From a virus: a stretch of DNA of 28,994 nucleotides. A program made the position numbers and the translations under genes. The notes beneath the pieces are model-generated. The model was not told the DNA's origin. It saw only the letters and a program-made list of their open reading frames with translations, and searched no databases. Where the stretch lies: the IMG/VR virus record IMGVR_UViG_3300042923_000600, positions 1 to 28,994 of that record. The stretch is one strand, 5' to 3'. Below, piece by piece: positions 1 through 7,202 of this stretch (its first letter is position 1; each line of letters begins with the position of its first letter).

Positions 1-20
1 CTAGCGGTCGCGGCGGTTCC

Positions 21-30
21 GGGGTAGAAT
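21..30 (+). promoter_or_regulatory. Putative late promoter -10 box (GGGGTAGAAT)
   Basis: The ten bases GGGGTAGAAT lie about 47 bases before the first plus-strand gene. The same ten bases occur at 25161-25170, before the giant gene. AGCGG precedes both copies (3-7 and 25142-25146), 18 and 19 bases upstream. No TTGACA-like -35 box is visible. Its place at the head of a structural gene run suggests a late promoter; the role is inferred from the repeat and its position. Confidence 0.45.
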
Positions 31-76
31 GGCGTGAGTGGGCCGAAATGGCCCCCATCCGACCTAGGGAGGAACC

Positions 77-1231
77 GTGGCGACCCTGCCGCTGAAGACA
101 AAATTGTATCGTGAGCTCAAGCTCGCGATCGAATCGGGAGCCACCATCCCCGAGTTCGCCGAGAAGGATTATGTGTACTGGAAGGAAGAGGAGCTCCAGG
201 AGCTCCACAACCGGTACCTGAATCCCGACTACGTCGCTGCCCCGCCCGAAGAGCCGGAGGACGACGCCTACGACCTGGACGCCGCCGTCGCCGCGATGAC
301 CTACGACGACTGGGCGATCGAGCAGCTGAGCAAGCCCGAGAACCAAGAGGCCCTCCTGGAGCATGCTCGAACCGGTACTCCGGTCGTGACCGAGGACAAG
401 CCGAACGTCAACCCGGCCCTGAACCACTCGGCCTACGAGGCGGCACAGGCATCCAAGCCTCAGAACGAGAAGCAGACGTACACCGATTGGGTCAGCGAGG
501 TCGTCAGCGACCCGGCAGTGCAGGCGGCGATGGCAGCATACGCCCAGCAGGCTGTGGCCCCCGCCACCGCTCCGGACGCCGCTGGCCTGCCGGATGGCCT
601 GGGGATGGGTGACCCCTCCCAGGCCCAGAGCGGGGCACCTGTGGGTAAGCAGTACGCGGTCCCGCGCGAGCAGTGGTCGCAGGTCCCGCCTCGTGAACTC
701 GCTCGCCTGCTCAAGGTGCCGTTCAGTGACAAGGCCGCAGACCGTGCCGGACTCACGTTCAACACGCACGGACCCGACGACATCCTCCGGATCGACTCCC
801 GTGGCATGGTCTGGTTCAAGGACGAGGTCCCGAAGCCCGCGATCCCGAAGCGTCGCATGCGTCGCAAGGTCAAGACCATCGTCGGCGAGATCGAGCAGGT
901 CCAGACCTACCGTCCGGATGGCGGACTCGACGAGACGTTCGAGGTCGATGGCGGTGAGAAGCACGAGATCGAAATCAAGATCAGCATGCCTGCCTCGCAG
1001 GTCGGCATCTACCTCGACCCGCGCATGCCGTTCAAGATTCATCAGTACAACGGTCGTCGGGCCTTCGACTACGACGAGGTCATGCGCTACTACGGTGGCA
1101 GTGAGCTCGTCCCGTCGTCGATCAAGACGATCTACATCGACATCGATCTCTGCTTCGAGATCAAGTCCGTGCGCGACACCATCGAGCGCGCATACCGTGA
1201 AGAAGTGCTTGGAAGGAGCATTCTGCGATGA
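77..1231 (+). CDS. Hypothetical protein, 384 aa, probable virion/assembly gene
   Basis: I do not recognise the family. The GTG start follows a strong AGGGAGGAA ribosome site at 66-74. The N-terminal 100 residues are acidic and helix-rich. An alanine/proline/glycine-rich linker covers about residues 150-195. A more globular C-terminal half follows, opening with a basic patch (PKRRMRRKVK, near residue 258) and ending in a beta-rich segment (YIDIDLCFEIK). There is no signal peptide or membrane segment. The gene overlaps the next by four bases (ATGA), so the two are probably translationally coupled. Its place in a plus-strand block ahead of the terminase suggests a structural or packaging role, which is inference only. 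Confidence 0.85.
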   Translation: MATLPLKTKLYRELKLAIESGATIPEFAEKDYVYWKEEELQELHNRYLNPDYVAAPPEEPEDDAYDLDAAVAAMTYDDWAIEQLSKPENQEALLEHARTGTPVVTEDKPNVNPALNHSAYEAAQASKPQNEKQTYTDWVSEVVSDPAVQAAMAAYAQQAVAPATAPDAAGLPDGLGMGDPSQAQSGAPVGKQYAVPREQWSQVPPRELARLLKVPFSDKAADRAGLTFNTHGPDDILRIDSRGMVWFKDEVPKPAIPKRRMRRKVKTIVGEIEQVQTYRPDGGLDETFEVDGGEKHEIEIKISMPASQVGIYLDPRMPFKIHQYNGRRAFDYDEVMRYYGGSELVPSSIKTIYIDIDLCFEIKSVRDTIERAYREEVLGRSILR

Positions 1232-1896
1232 CCGAATCCACTGCAACCGAAGAGGCGCTGGTCGCCGATCCCGCTCTGGAGGTCGACGAGCAGCTGCCGT
1301 TCGATCCGTCCGCGCTTCCCGAAGAGCTGCTCAACAACGAGCTGTTCATGGAAGCGGCAAAGCGTGCTCACACCGGCCAGTACCAGCACACGTTCTTCGA
1401 GGTCTTCGAAGACCAGCTGGAAGGCTCGGTCGCCGCGACCGAAGCCGAGCTGACCGTCGAGGTCGCCGACAGCATCCTCAAGGCGTGGCCGTGGCTTCGC
1501 TACGTGGACCTGGAGCTGTACCTCGTGTACCGTTCCCGGATGCTCCGCGAGCTGCTCTCGGCTCTGGTCGAGACCTACCCGCTCGATCGTGAGGTGCTCT
1601 TCGCACAGAACGCCGACGACTGGAAGCTGCACCGCGAGGCCTACATGGAGCTCATGGTCCAGTGGACGGCCATCAACAACAAGTGGACCAAGGAGTACCA
1701 GGGTCTGCGACTCGGCGATCGTAAGAAGGCGATCCTCCACTGCGTGATCGCTGATCTCACGTACATCACGCTCGGCCCCGACGGCATGGTCGAGAAGTTC
1801 AAGTACATCGCCTTCTTCGATCACCCGGACTGGGCGATCACGAAGGAAGAGTCGGACAAGATGCAGGCACGCATCAAGGAGCTGAGTGATGAGTGA
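1228..1896 (+). CDS. Hypothetical protein, 222 aa
   Basis: The family is not recognised. The ATG overlaps the stop of the previous gene by four bases, and GGAAGGAGC lies just upstream. The protein is acidic and mostly alpha-helical, with an aromatic-rich middle (around residues 90-160, including WPWLRYVDLELYLVY and YMELMVQWTAINNKW). No cysteine motif or hydrophobic anchor is seen. It is followed with overlap by the Gly/Ala-rich protein. The three coupled genes 77-3016 look like one functional unit, possibly a virion or assembly module. Confidence 0.85.
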   Translation: MTESTATEEALVADPALEVDEQLPFDPSALPEELLNNELFMEAAKRAHTGQYQHTFFEVFEDQLEGSVAATEAELTVEVADSILKAWPWLRYVDLELYLVYRSRMLRELLSALVETYPLDREVLFAQNADDWKLHREAYMELMVQWTAINNKWTKEYQGLRLGDRKKAILHCVIADLTYITLGPDGMVEKFKYIAFFDHPDWAITKEESDKMQARIKELSDE

Positions 1897-3016
1897 TGGA
1901 AACACCAACATCGACCCCGCCGTGGGTGGTGAAGCTCCCGAAGGCACAGCATCCCTTGCGAACCCCTTCAGTGGTTATGCGATGGATGCAGACTTTGCGT
2001 CGGTCTGGAACGAAGTCTACGCTGAAGAAGACCCGGAAGCTGCAGGAGCAGAACCTGGCTCGGCAGAAGCTGGTTCAGCAGGAGACCCGGCACCTGCTCC
2101 TGGTGGAGAAGGAGCTGGAGCAGCAGGTCCGGATGCTGGAGCACAGGCTGGAGGAGCTCAGCCCGAGGCCGGAGCCGGAGCTCCTGGACCAGCAGGACCG
2201 GACGTATCACCTCAAGCCGGATCTACTCAAGCTGGACAGGCTGGACAACCCGGCACTGCCGCTGATGGAGTGGCTGGAGCAGCAGGAACGCTCGACGCCC
2301 TCGTCGTCATCCCCCAGCTCGCAGTAGCATCGGAGCAGATCAACTCCCGCATGGAGCAGACGTTCCAGGCGGCGGCGATGGATGAGATCAGGAGCAAGGC
2401 CGACCCGAAGTACTTCGAGGCGATGGCCATGCACCCGTTCAGGCTTGTGGGTCGGACGGTCCCGTCCATGGTGGAGGGCCAGCCCGACATCAAGCTGCGT
2501 GACACGCAGGAGGCGCGTGACTGGCAGGAAGCCACTGCTCAGCTGTTCAAGGAAGAGGCAGACGCCCTCGTCCGCGAGAAGCAGCAGGAGCTCCAGCCCA
2601 TCATGGGAGTTCTCCAGGACAGCTTCATGCTGTTCCAGAACAACCCCGACCTGTTCCCGCGTACCACGCAGTACGACAAGGAGCTCGCCGACCGCGTGAT
2701 GGAGATCGGGAAGTCCTACGAGTACCGCGTCGGCGGCAAGCTCATCGGCTACCACACCAACATGCAGCCGATCATCAACTCGATTCGTGCCGACTTGGCG
2801 AAGAGTCGTGGAGTCTCGGGCGAACGGTCCGCTCAGGCTCGGAGTGAACAGCAGCGACAGCAGGCGGCCGGACAGGCTCGAACCACGGACGGACAGTTCG
2901 CTGTCGATGGTCCGCAGGCGGGTATCACCAGCAAGGCTGGTCTGAGCGGCGATGAGGGCGAGGATTACTCCCCGTTCATCTCGGCGCTAGGACTGCCGTC
3001 GAACCTGTTCATCTAG
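1889..3016 (+). CDS. Gly/Ala/Pro-rich protein with helical C-terminal domain, 375 aa
   Basis: I chose the ATG at 1889 over the in-frame GTG at 1886 because AAGGAG at 1876-1881 is well spaced for it. It overlaps the previous stop. After a short N-terminus, residues of about 48-140 are a low-complexity Gly/Ala/Pro/Gln stretch resembling a collagen-like or flexible linker. A helical domain of about 200 residues follows, then a Gln/Ala-rich tail. The linker uses mainly GCA, GCT and GGA codons, unlike the G/C-ending codons elsewhere in the gene, and the next frame stays open for 143 codons (see findings). A scaffold-like or virion-internal role is possible but unproven. Confidence 0.85.
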   Translation: MSDGNTNIDPAVGGEAPEGTASLANPFSGYAMDADFASVWNEVYAEEDPEAAGAEPGSAEAGSAGDPAPAPGGEGAGAAGPDAGAQAGGAQPEAGAGAPGPAGPDVSPQAGSTQAGQAGQPGTAADGVAGAAGTLDALVVIPQLAVASEQINSRMEQTFQAAAMDEIRSKADPKYFEAMAMHPFRLVGRTVPSMVEGQPDIKLRDTQEARDWQEATAQLFKEEADALVREKQQELQPIMGVLQDSFMLFQNNPDLFPRTTQYDKELADRVMEIGKSYEYRVGGKLIGYHTNMQPIINSIRADLAKSRGVSGERSAQARSEQQRQQAAGQARTTDGQFAVDGPQAGITSKAGLSGDEGEDYSPFISALGLPSNLFI

Positions 3017-3020
3017 ACTG

Positions 3021-3061
3021 GACGGGTAGTAGGCCCCTCCCCAGTAAGCCTGCTACCCGTC
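3021..3061 (+). terminator. Hairpin after the structural trio
   Basis: GACGGGTAGTAGGC (3021-3034) pairs with GCCTGCTACCCGTC (3048-3061). This gives a 14-base stem with one G-T wobble and a 13-base loop, five bases after a stop codon. No T-run follows (CCCCCTATCA), so it may be a weak or Rho-assisted terminator, or an mRNA-stabilising or processing hairpin. Confidence 0.6.
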
Positions 3062-3081
3062 CCCCTATCAAGGAGAAGCAA

Positions 3082-3297
3082 GTGAACGCAGCAAAGCCCA
3101 AGGAGACGGAGAAGGCTCCCGAGCCCGAGGTCGTGGAGGACGAGCCCCAGGAGGGCGAGGACACCACGCTCGAAGCTCGCTTCGACACTCTCTACACGGA
3201 GATCGACGGCACCACGGAGTCGAGCGTCAGCAAGACGCTCATCCTCCGCCAACTGGCCGAGCTCAAGTCGCAGGCGCTCGGTCTCCGCAAGGTCTGA
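3082..3297 (+). CDS. Small acidic hypothetical protein, 71 aa
   Basis: The family is not recognised. The GTG start is preceded by AAGGAG at 3070-3075. The first 30 residues are Pro/Glu/Lys-rich and probably disordered. The rest is a predicted helix (LEARFDTLYTEIDG, then SVSKTLILRQLAELKSQALG). It lies directly before the terminase genes. A small-terminase role cannot be shown, because no helix-turn-helix is evident. Confidence 0.7.
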   Translation: MNAAKPKETEKAPEPEVVEDEPQEGEDTTLEARFDTLYTEIDGTTESSVSKTLILRQLAELKSQALGLRKV

Positions 3298-3302
3298 TCG
3301 CC

Positions 3303-3404
3303 ATGACGAAGAAGTACGATGGGCGGAAGGTCTTCCTCTGGTGGGTTCTTCCGCTCATCGTGCTCTTCGTCCTTACCCCATACCTGGTAGTTATCTATGG
3401 CTGA
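3303..3404 (+). CDS. 33-aa single-span membrane protein
   Basis: This very short gene starts at ATG 3303, five bases after the previous stop, and ends at TGA 3402-3404, eight bases inside the terminase gene. It has a basic N-terminus (MTKKYDGRK) followed by an uninterrupted hydrophobic helix of about 22 residues (VFLWWVLPLIVLFVLTPYLV). The topology is that of a small inner-membrane protein with a cytoplasmic N-terminus. A lysis or membrane role is possible but not shown. The tight packing between neighbours and the clear membrane segment support a real gene. Confidence 0.6.
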   Translation: MTKKYDGRKVFLWWVLPLIVLFVLTPYLVVIYG

Positions 3405-4887
3405 GAAGTTCCCGCTGTTCTATAAGCCCCGCCCGTACCAGGCGGAGCTCCACAAGATGTGGCAGACCAAGCGCTATGGTGTTGCTGTCATGTCACGACA
3501 GTCCGGCAAAGACACGTCCATGTCAATGGAGACAGTGAACGCACGTCTTGCCTTCCCCAAGACCACCGGCGTGTATGTCGGTACCGATGCTCCCTCGATC
3601 CGAAACATCCTCTACGACAAGTCGTACTGGGATGATGAGCGTCAGCTGCAGGTTCGCATGCTGCAGGATAACGTGCCCACCAGTCTTGTGGACTGGAAGG
3701 ACACGGTCATGGAGGGTCGCTTCAAGAACAAGTCGATCCTCAAGATCGCCGGGTACTTCCAGACGGGCAAGGGCCAGAACGGTGTCGGTACGTCGTTCGA
3801 CGACTACTCGTTCACTGAGCTCAGCCTGTTCCACAAGGAAGACCCGATCCCTCGTCTCCAGCCCATCATCGACTCGGAGAACGGTCACAAGCGTCTGATG
3901 ATCGCTGCCACCCCTCGTGGCAAGCGGCAGAACGCCCTGTGGCAGTTGATGGAGTCGATCAAGAACCGGCCCGACGCCCAGATCATCATCCGTGGTATCG
4001 ACGATCTGAACAACATCATGCGGATGCACGGACTCCCCGTACTGCTTCGGCCTGACCAGCTGGAGCAGATTGAGGACACGTACCTGCGGCGCTTCGGCAA
4101 TGCTCGTATGTTCGCCCAGGAGTACCACGTCTCGTTCGAAGAGATGGACGCGGCGGCGGTCTATGGTGAGGCGCTCATGCGACTCAAGGCAGACCATCGT
4201 CACGATGAGTTCTCCTGGGACCGGAGCAAGCCCATCTATGTGGCCTTCGATATCGGCTCTGCGGGCAAGCACTCGGATGCTACTGCCTGGATCGCTTTCC
4301 AGTGGTACAACGAGAAGCTGTTCCTCATCGACTGCGGTGAGGGTCACGGCAAGGCTCTACCTGAGTATGTCGATGTCTTGGCCCAGCGACCCTGGTTCAA
4401 CCAGCTGCAGCAGATCATCCTGCCCTGGGACGGTGACCACCACGTAGCGGCTGTCACCACAACCCCGGCTGACATGATGCGTCAGCGGTTCCCCAACGTG
4501 GCGGTGCTGGCGAAGGGCACGAACACCTGGACGGTGCGCGGCCTGCCGAACACCGACAGTGCTGATGTGATCACGATGGTGCAGCAGGTCCGTCTGACTC
4601 TGTACAAGACCTACATCAATGGTCTGCGTCACAACGAGCACAAGTCCACCACGCGGCCCAACTGTGACCGTGTGTTGGACTGCATGGAGAACTACAAGTA
4701 CTCGTACAGCGAGTCCACGGGTGAGTACTCCCCGTACCCTGTGCACAACAAGTACTCGCACATGATGGACGCACTGCGCTACGTGGTTCAGGCGACGAAG
4801 GAGCTCAACTTCTTCGGCACGCTCGCGAACACCAACCAGTCGTCGTCCTCCCATTCCTACGAAGAGAGCTACGAGGGGGCGTACTGA
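3397..4887 (+). CDS. terL: Terminase large subunit (ATPase and nuclease)
   Basis: This is the DNA-packaging motor that drives genome translocation into the prohead and cuts concatemers. The ATPase domain shows a Walker A variant SRQSGKDT (residues 33-40), a Walker B/catalytic segment DDYSFTE (135-141) and a coupling motif ATPRGK (171-176). The RNase H-fold nuclease domain starts with YVAFDIGSAGKHSDATAW (Asp285 a likely metal ligand). WDGDHH (344-349) follows, with a C-terminal SHMMDALRYV helix typical of the family. The 496-residue length is normal. The start overlaps the small membrane gene by eight bases, and the stop overlaps the next ATG. Confidence 0.95.
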   Translation: MAEKFPLFYKPRPYQAELHKMWQTKRYGVAVMSRQSGKDTSMSMETVNARLAFPKTTGVYVGTDAPSIRNILYDKSYWDDERQLQVRMLQDNVPTSLVDWKDTVMEGRFKNKSILKIAGYFQTGKGQNGVGTSFDDYSFTELSLFHKEDPIPRLQPIIDSENGHKRLMIAATPRGKRQNALWQLMESIKNRPDAQIIIRGIDDLNNIMRMHGLPVLLRPDQLEQIEDTYLRRFGNARMFAQEYHVSFEEMDAAAVYGEALMRLKADHRHDEFSWDRSKPIYVAFDIGSAGKHSDATAWIAFQWYNEKLFLIDCGEGHGKALPEYVDVLAQRPWFNQLQQIILPWDGDHHVAAVTTTPADMMRQRFPNVAVLAKGTNTWTVRGLPNTDSADVITMVQQVRLTLYKTYINGLRHNEHKSTTRPNCDRVLDCMENYKYSYSESTGEYSPYPVHNKYSHMMDALRYVVQATKELNFFGTLANTNQSSSSHSYEESYEGAY

Positions 4888-5207
4888 TGGCTAAGCTTTC
4901 AAAGCACAAGAGCGTTCGACAGGCCCTGCAGTACGTGGAGAACGAGCCTGAGTGGCCCGACACGCCACGGCTCGACATGCCTGTCTGGGAGATCGTGGCT
5001 CGGAACCTGTTCGATCACGCTAACAACCCTGACAAGAGCCGCACGTCTATGAACAGAGCGGTGCGTGCTCAGAAGATCATCCTCGACCGGCTGACCGGCA
5101 CGCGCCGGACAGGCACGAACCCCGCTGTGCGCAATGCTCAGCAGGTTCACCTGGCCGACCTGACAGCAGGCATCGAGCCCGTCCGCGATCCTGAGCAGGT
5201 AATCTGA
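4887..5207 (+). CDS. Hypothetical protein, 106 aa, downstream of terminase
   Basis: The family is not recognised. The ATG shares one base with the terminase stop (TGATG), so translation is probably coupled. The protein is basic and helical, with a segment rich in Arg/Lys (MNRAVRAQKIILDRLTGTRR, about residues 55-74). It could be a packaging accessory or nucleic-acid-binding protein; this rests only on position and charge. Confidence 0.75.
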   Translation: MAKLSKHKSVRQALQYVENEPEWPDTPRLDMPVWEIVARNLFDHANNPDKSRTSMNRAVRAQKIILDRLTGTRRTGTNPAVRNAQQVHLADLTAGIEPVRDPEQVI

Positions 5208-5491
5208 TGAGTACTGAACTGGTCCATGTTCGGAAGCTCCGCTCTGACATTCCTGAAGAGCACACGGGCTCTGACGACGAGCGGTTCGAGTGGCTGTGGA
5301 TGCAGCGCCTCGCTACCGTCGGCAGCATCTACTTGCGCGCGAAGAACCCGAGAGACCGCATGGCAGCAAAGGTCGTGCTGGACTCTACAATGTCAGCGAA
5401 CCTTCCATCAATCGAACTTCTGCTTCGACGCCTAGAAGGCGGTGCCGTAGCTGATCAGACACTGGTGGAAGAGGAATCTCTGCCGATCTAA
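5207..5491 (+). CDS. Hypothetical protein, 94 aa, last plus-strand gene of the left block
   Basis: The family is not recognised. The ATG overlaps the preceding TGA by one base. It is an acidic-to-neutral helical protein with SDDERFEWLWMQRLATVGSIY near the middle and LPSIELLLRRLEGG near the end. Its last 107 bases overlap, tail to tail, the 3' end of the first minus-strand gene. Both frames look genuine outside the overlap, so the overlap may be real or one protein may end earlier in related phages. Confidence 0.7.
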   Translation: MSTELVHVRKLRSDIPEEHTGSDDERFEWLWMQRLATVGSIYLRAKNPRDRMAAKVVLDSTMSANLPSIELLLRRLEGGAVADQTLVEEESLPI

Positions 5492-5756
5492 CAGCGGACG
5501 GAACAGGGCGTGTGTCCAGCCTGAGTTGCTTGAGAGCCTTAGCAACGGCTCCCTGACAGCTACCACACTTGCATGCTAGAGGGTGCCAGTATGCCTCATC
5601 GAGCGCGTAGGTCAAGGGCATGACCCTGTCAGCGAACGGAATGACAACGATCGGGTTCTTCTCGTTCTCGATCCGCCAGACCCTCTGCTGCTCGGTGGCC
5701 CGCCAGCGTGCGTAGCCTGGGTCAGTCTTCTTCATCTTGGTCGAGCACTCCTGCAT
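5385..5756 (-). CDS. Hypothetical protein, 123 aa
   Basis: The family is not recognised. Residues 1-82 look like a genuine soluble domain with a small Cys cluster (ACKCGSCQ). The C-terminal 36 residues are read antisense to the plus-strand 94-aa gene. The start is uncertain: ATG 5756 has a closely spaced GGAG, while ATG 5735 (MKKTDPGYARW) has AGGAG twelve bases upstream and a smaller overlap with the gene before it. It is the last gene of the minus-strand arm. Confidence 0.65.
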   Translation of the reverse strand: MQECSTKMKKTDPGYARWRATEQQRVWRIENEKNPIVVIPFADRVMPLTYALDEAYWHPLACKCGSCQGAVAKALKQLRLDTRPVPSAVRSAEIPLPPVSDQLRHRLLGVEAEVRLMEGSLTL

Positions 5757-6303
5757 CGTACTCCGGCCACAGGGTCAGGCACGCAGGCTTGCGCCGCTCT
5801 ACCCTGAATCCCTTGTTCACGGTGTAGGCCTTCCCCACAGGCCGACCCAAGATGGTGGTCTTCTTCGGTGTCCCGAAGTACTCTTTGAGGATTGCATTGA
5901 TGTGCCTCAAATGCATATTGGCGCTGCCGTTTGCAGCGCCCCCTCTCCAGTTTTCTTTATCTACCCCCTCGGCCTCGACGATCTCTTTGATCGTCTGGCC
6001 GGTTGCCCATTCAAAAATCATGGGCGCGTTGATCTTGTGACCACGATAGCGAGTGCCGGGACGCAGAGAGCGGATGAACAACCGCACCTGCCTCTCCCAC
6101 TCTACCCGAGCAGGGTTCTCGGTGATGACGAAGTCTGACCTCGTCAACGGGAGTCGTCCCCTACTGCTCTTGGGTAGGGTCAGTGACGTGACTAGGTCTG
6201 CCGTCTCTGCCTCGCCTGCTGTGCTGGGAAAAAGAATGGCGGGGTCGAACTCCTTTGCGAGAGCTCGTTCCAACTCGGCCATTTCCCTATCTGCCTCACT
6301 CAT
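5722..6303 (-). CDS. Hypothetical protein, 193 aa
   Basis: I place the start at ATG 6303 (MSEADREMAELERAL). It follows GGAAGG and lies 32 bases after a TATAAT box; the open frame runs further upstream, across the promoter. The protein has an acidic helical N-terminus, then a basic core (WERQVRLFIRSLRPGTRYRG), and a segment with GGAANGSANMHLRHINAILK that resembles a DNA-binding helix pair. No catalytic motif was recognised. It begins its own transcription unit after the primase terminator and overlaps the next gene. Confidence 0.7.
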   Translation of the reverse strand: MSEADREMAELERALAKEFDPAILFPSTAGEAETADLVTSLTLPKSSRGRLPLTRSDFVITENPARVEWERQVRLFIRSLRPGTRYRGHKINAPMIFEWATGQTIKEIVEAEGVDKENWRGGAANGSANMHLRHINAILKEYFGTPKKTTILGRPVGKAYTVNKGFRVERRKPACLTLWPEYDAGVLDQDEED

Positions 6304-6334
6304 GGTTTCCTTCCGACACATGGGCTCACGGCCC

Positions 6335-6340
6335 ATTATA
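6335..6340 (-). promoter_or_regulatory. Promoter -10 box TATAAT
   Basis: Read on the minus strand, GGCTATAATGGGC lies between the primase terminator and ATG 6303. The -10 is a perfect consensus, but no TTGACA-like -35 is visible at 16-18 bases. A short inverted repeat (TGGGC CGTGA GCCCA) immediately follows it. Similar TATAATGG boxes occur at 18743-18748 and 23637-23642 on the same strand. Confidence 0.6.
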
Positions 6341-6344
6341 GCCT

Positions 6345-6381
6345 TAAAAACGAAAGGAGGGGTGGCCGTAGCCACCCCTCC
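6345..6381 (-). terminator. Rho-independent terminator after the primase gene
   Basis: GGAGGGGTGGC (6356-6366) and GCCACCCCTCC (6371-6381) form a perfect 11-bp stem with a 4-base loop. On the minus strand it is followed at once by TTTCGTTTTT. It starts ten bases after the stop of the primase-polymerase gene. This is the clearest intrinsic terminator in the window. Confidence 0.9.
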
Positions 6382-6390
6382 GTGCTTGAC

Positions 6391-7200
6391 TCAGCCGTAC
6401 TTGAAGATGTTCTCGATGATCGAGTGGATCTCGCTTATCGAGAGCCCGAGCTCTTCTCCTCGCTCGGTGACACGAATCTCCCAATCCGGATAAGCCGTTG
6501 CATACATCTGCGTCCCGATTGCGTAGAGACGTTGATTGCGTGTCCCGACTTTAGCCGGTTGAGCAAGCTGCGTTGCCAGTCTGTCGTGGATGATAACGAG
6601 CTCATCCTCATCCAGTCCTTCGGTTCCATGCCTGGTCACCTTCGCGTTGTGCCTGATCTGCTTGGCCCTGGTCAGCAGGTCGTAGAACGTCATCGGCAAC
6701 TCAGCGATCGGCTTGCCGTTCCACTTCTGGTTGTCGTGGTGGTACACGACGCCCGTGCCTCTGATGTCGACGCCGGGGATGATCCCGTTGTGATCCTCCA
6801 GGTCATCGAACCCTCTCAGCGCATTCCATGTCGCCATCGGGATACGGTAGAACAGGTGGTACCCGTTCCCGCCCTTGCTCCGCTCTGCCAGGGTCTCCGG
6901 CAGGCGAAGGAGCTGCGCCGTCTGAAGTCCGCCGTTCTTGCCGTCGATGTCGATGCACACGAACGGGATGCTCCGCATCACGAACGCGAACGGCTGACGG
7001 AACTTCGTGAAGGCGTCTACCGAGCGCTTGACGGCGAACCGTCCTGCTTCTCGGTTGGTGACGAAGTCCTTGGCTCCCCATCCGCTCTCGGTCTTTCCGG
7101 AGGGTCCCACTCGAACCAGGGACAGGGTTCCGTACTCCGCGAACTCTGCAGGAATAGGTTCCGGATCTGTGTACTGTTCATTGTTCTCGAACCATTGCAT
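6391..7200 (-). CDS. Primase-polymerase (AEP superfamily, prim-pol N-terminal domain)
   Basis: This archaeo-eukaryotic-type primase domain probably makes primers for phage DNA replication. The metal-binding motif is DID at residues 84-86 (FVCIDIDGKNGG). The nucleotide-binding motif is SKGGNGYHLFY with His115, and the third acidic motif is GVDIRGTG with Asp145. This order and spacing match bifunctional primase/polymerase N-terminal domains. The usual C-terminal helicase is encoded separately by the gene just upstream, with a two-base gap. The start has GAAGG at a good distance. Confidence 0.85.
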   Translation of the reverse strand: MQWFENNEQYTDPEPIPAEFAEYGTLSLVRVGPSGKTESGWGAKDFVTNREAGRFAVKRSVDAFTKFRQPFAFVMRSIPFVCIDIDGKNGGLQTAQLLRLPETLAERSKGGNGYHLFYRIPMATWNALRGFDDLEDHNGIIPGVDIRGTGVVYHHDNQKWNGKPIAELPMTFYDLLTRAKQIRHNAKVTRHGTEGLDEDELVIIHDRLATQLAQPAKVGTRNQRLYAIGTQMYATAYPDWEIRVTERGEELGLSISEIHSIIENIFKYG

Positions 7201-7202
7201 GC

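Noticed and set aside
1132-1947. 271-codon minus-strand open frame
   Set aside because: It is a shadow of the coupled plus-strand genes 77-3016; no ribosome site or motif.
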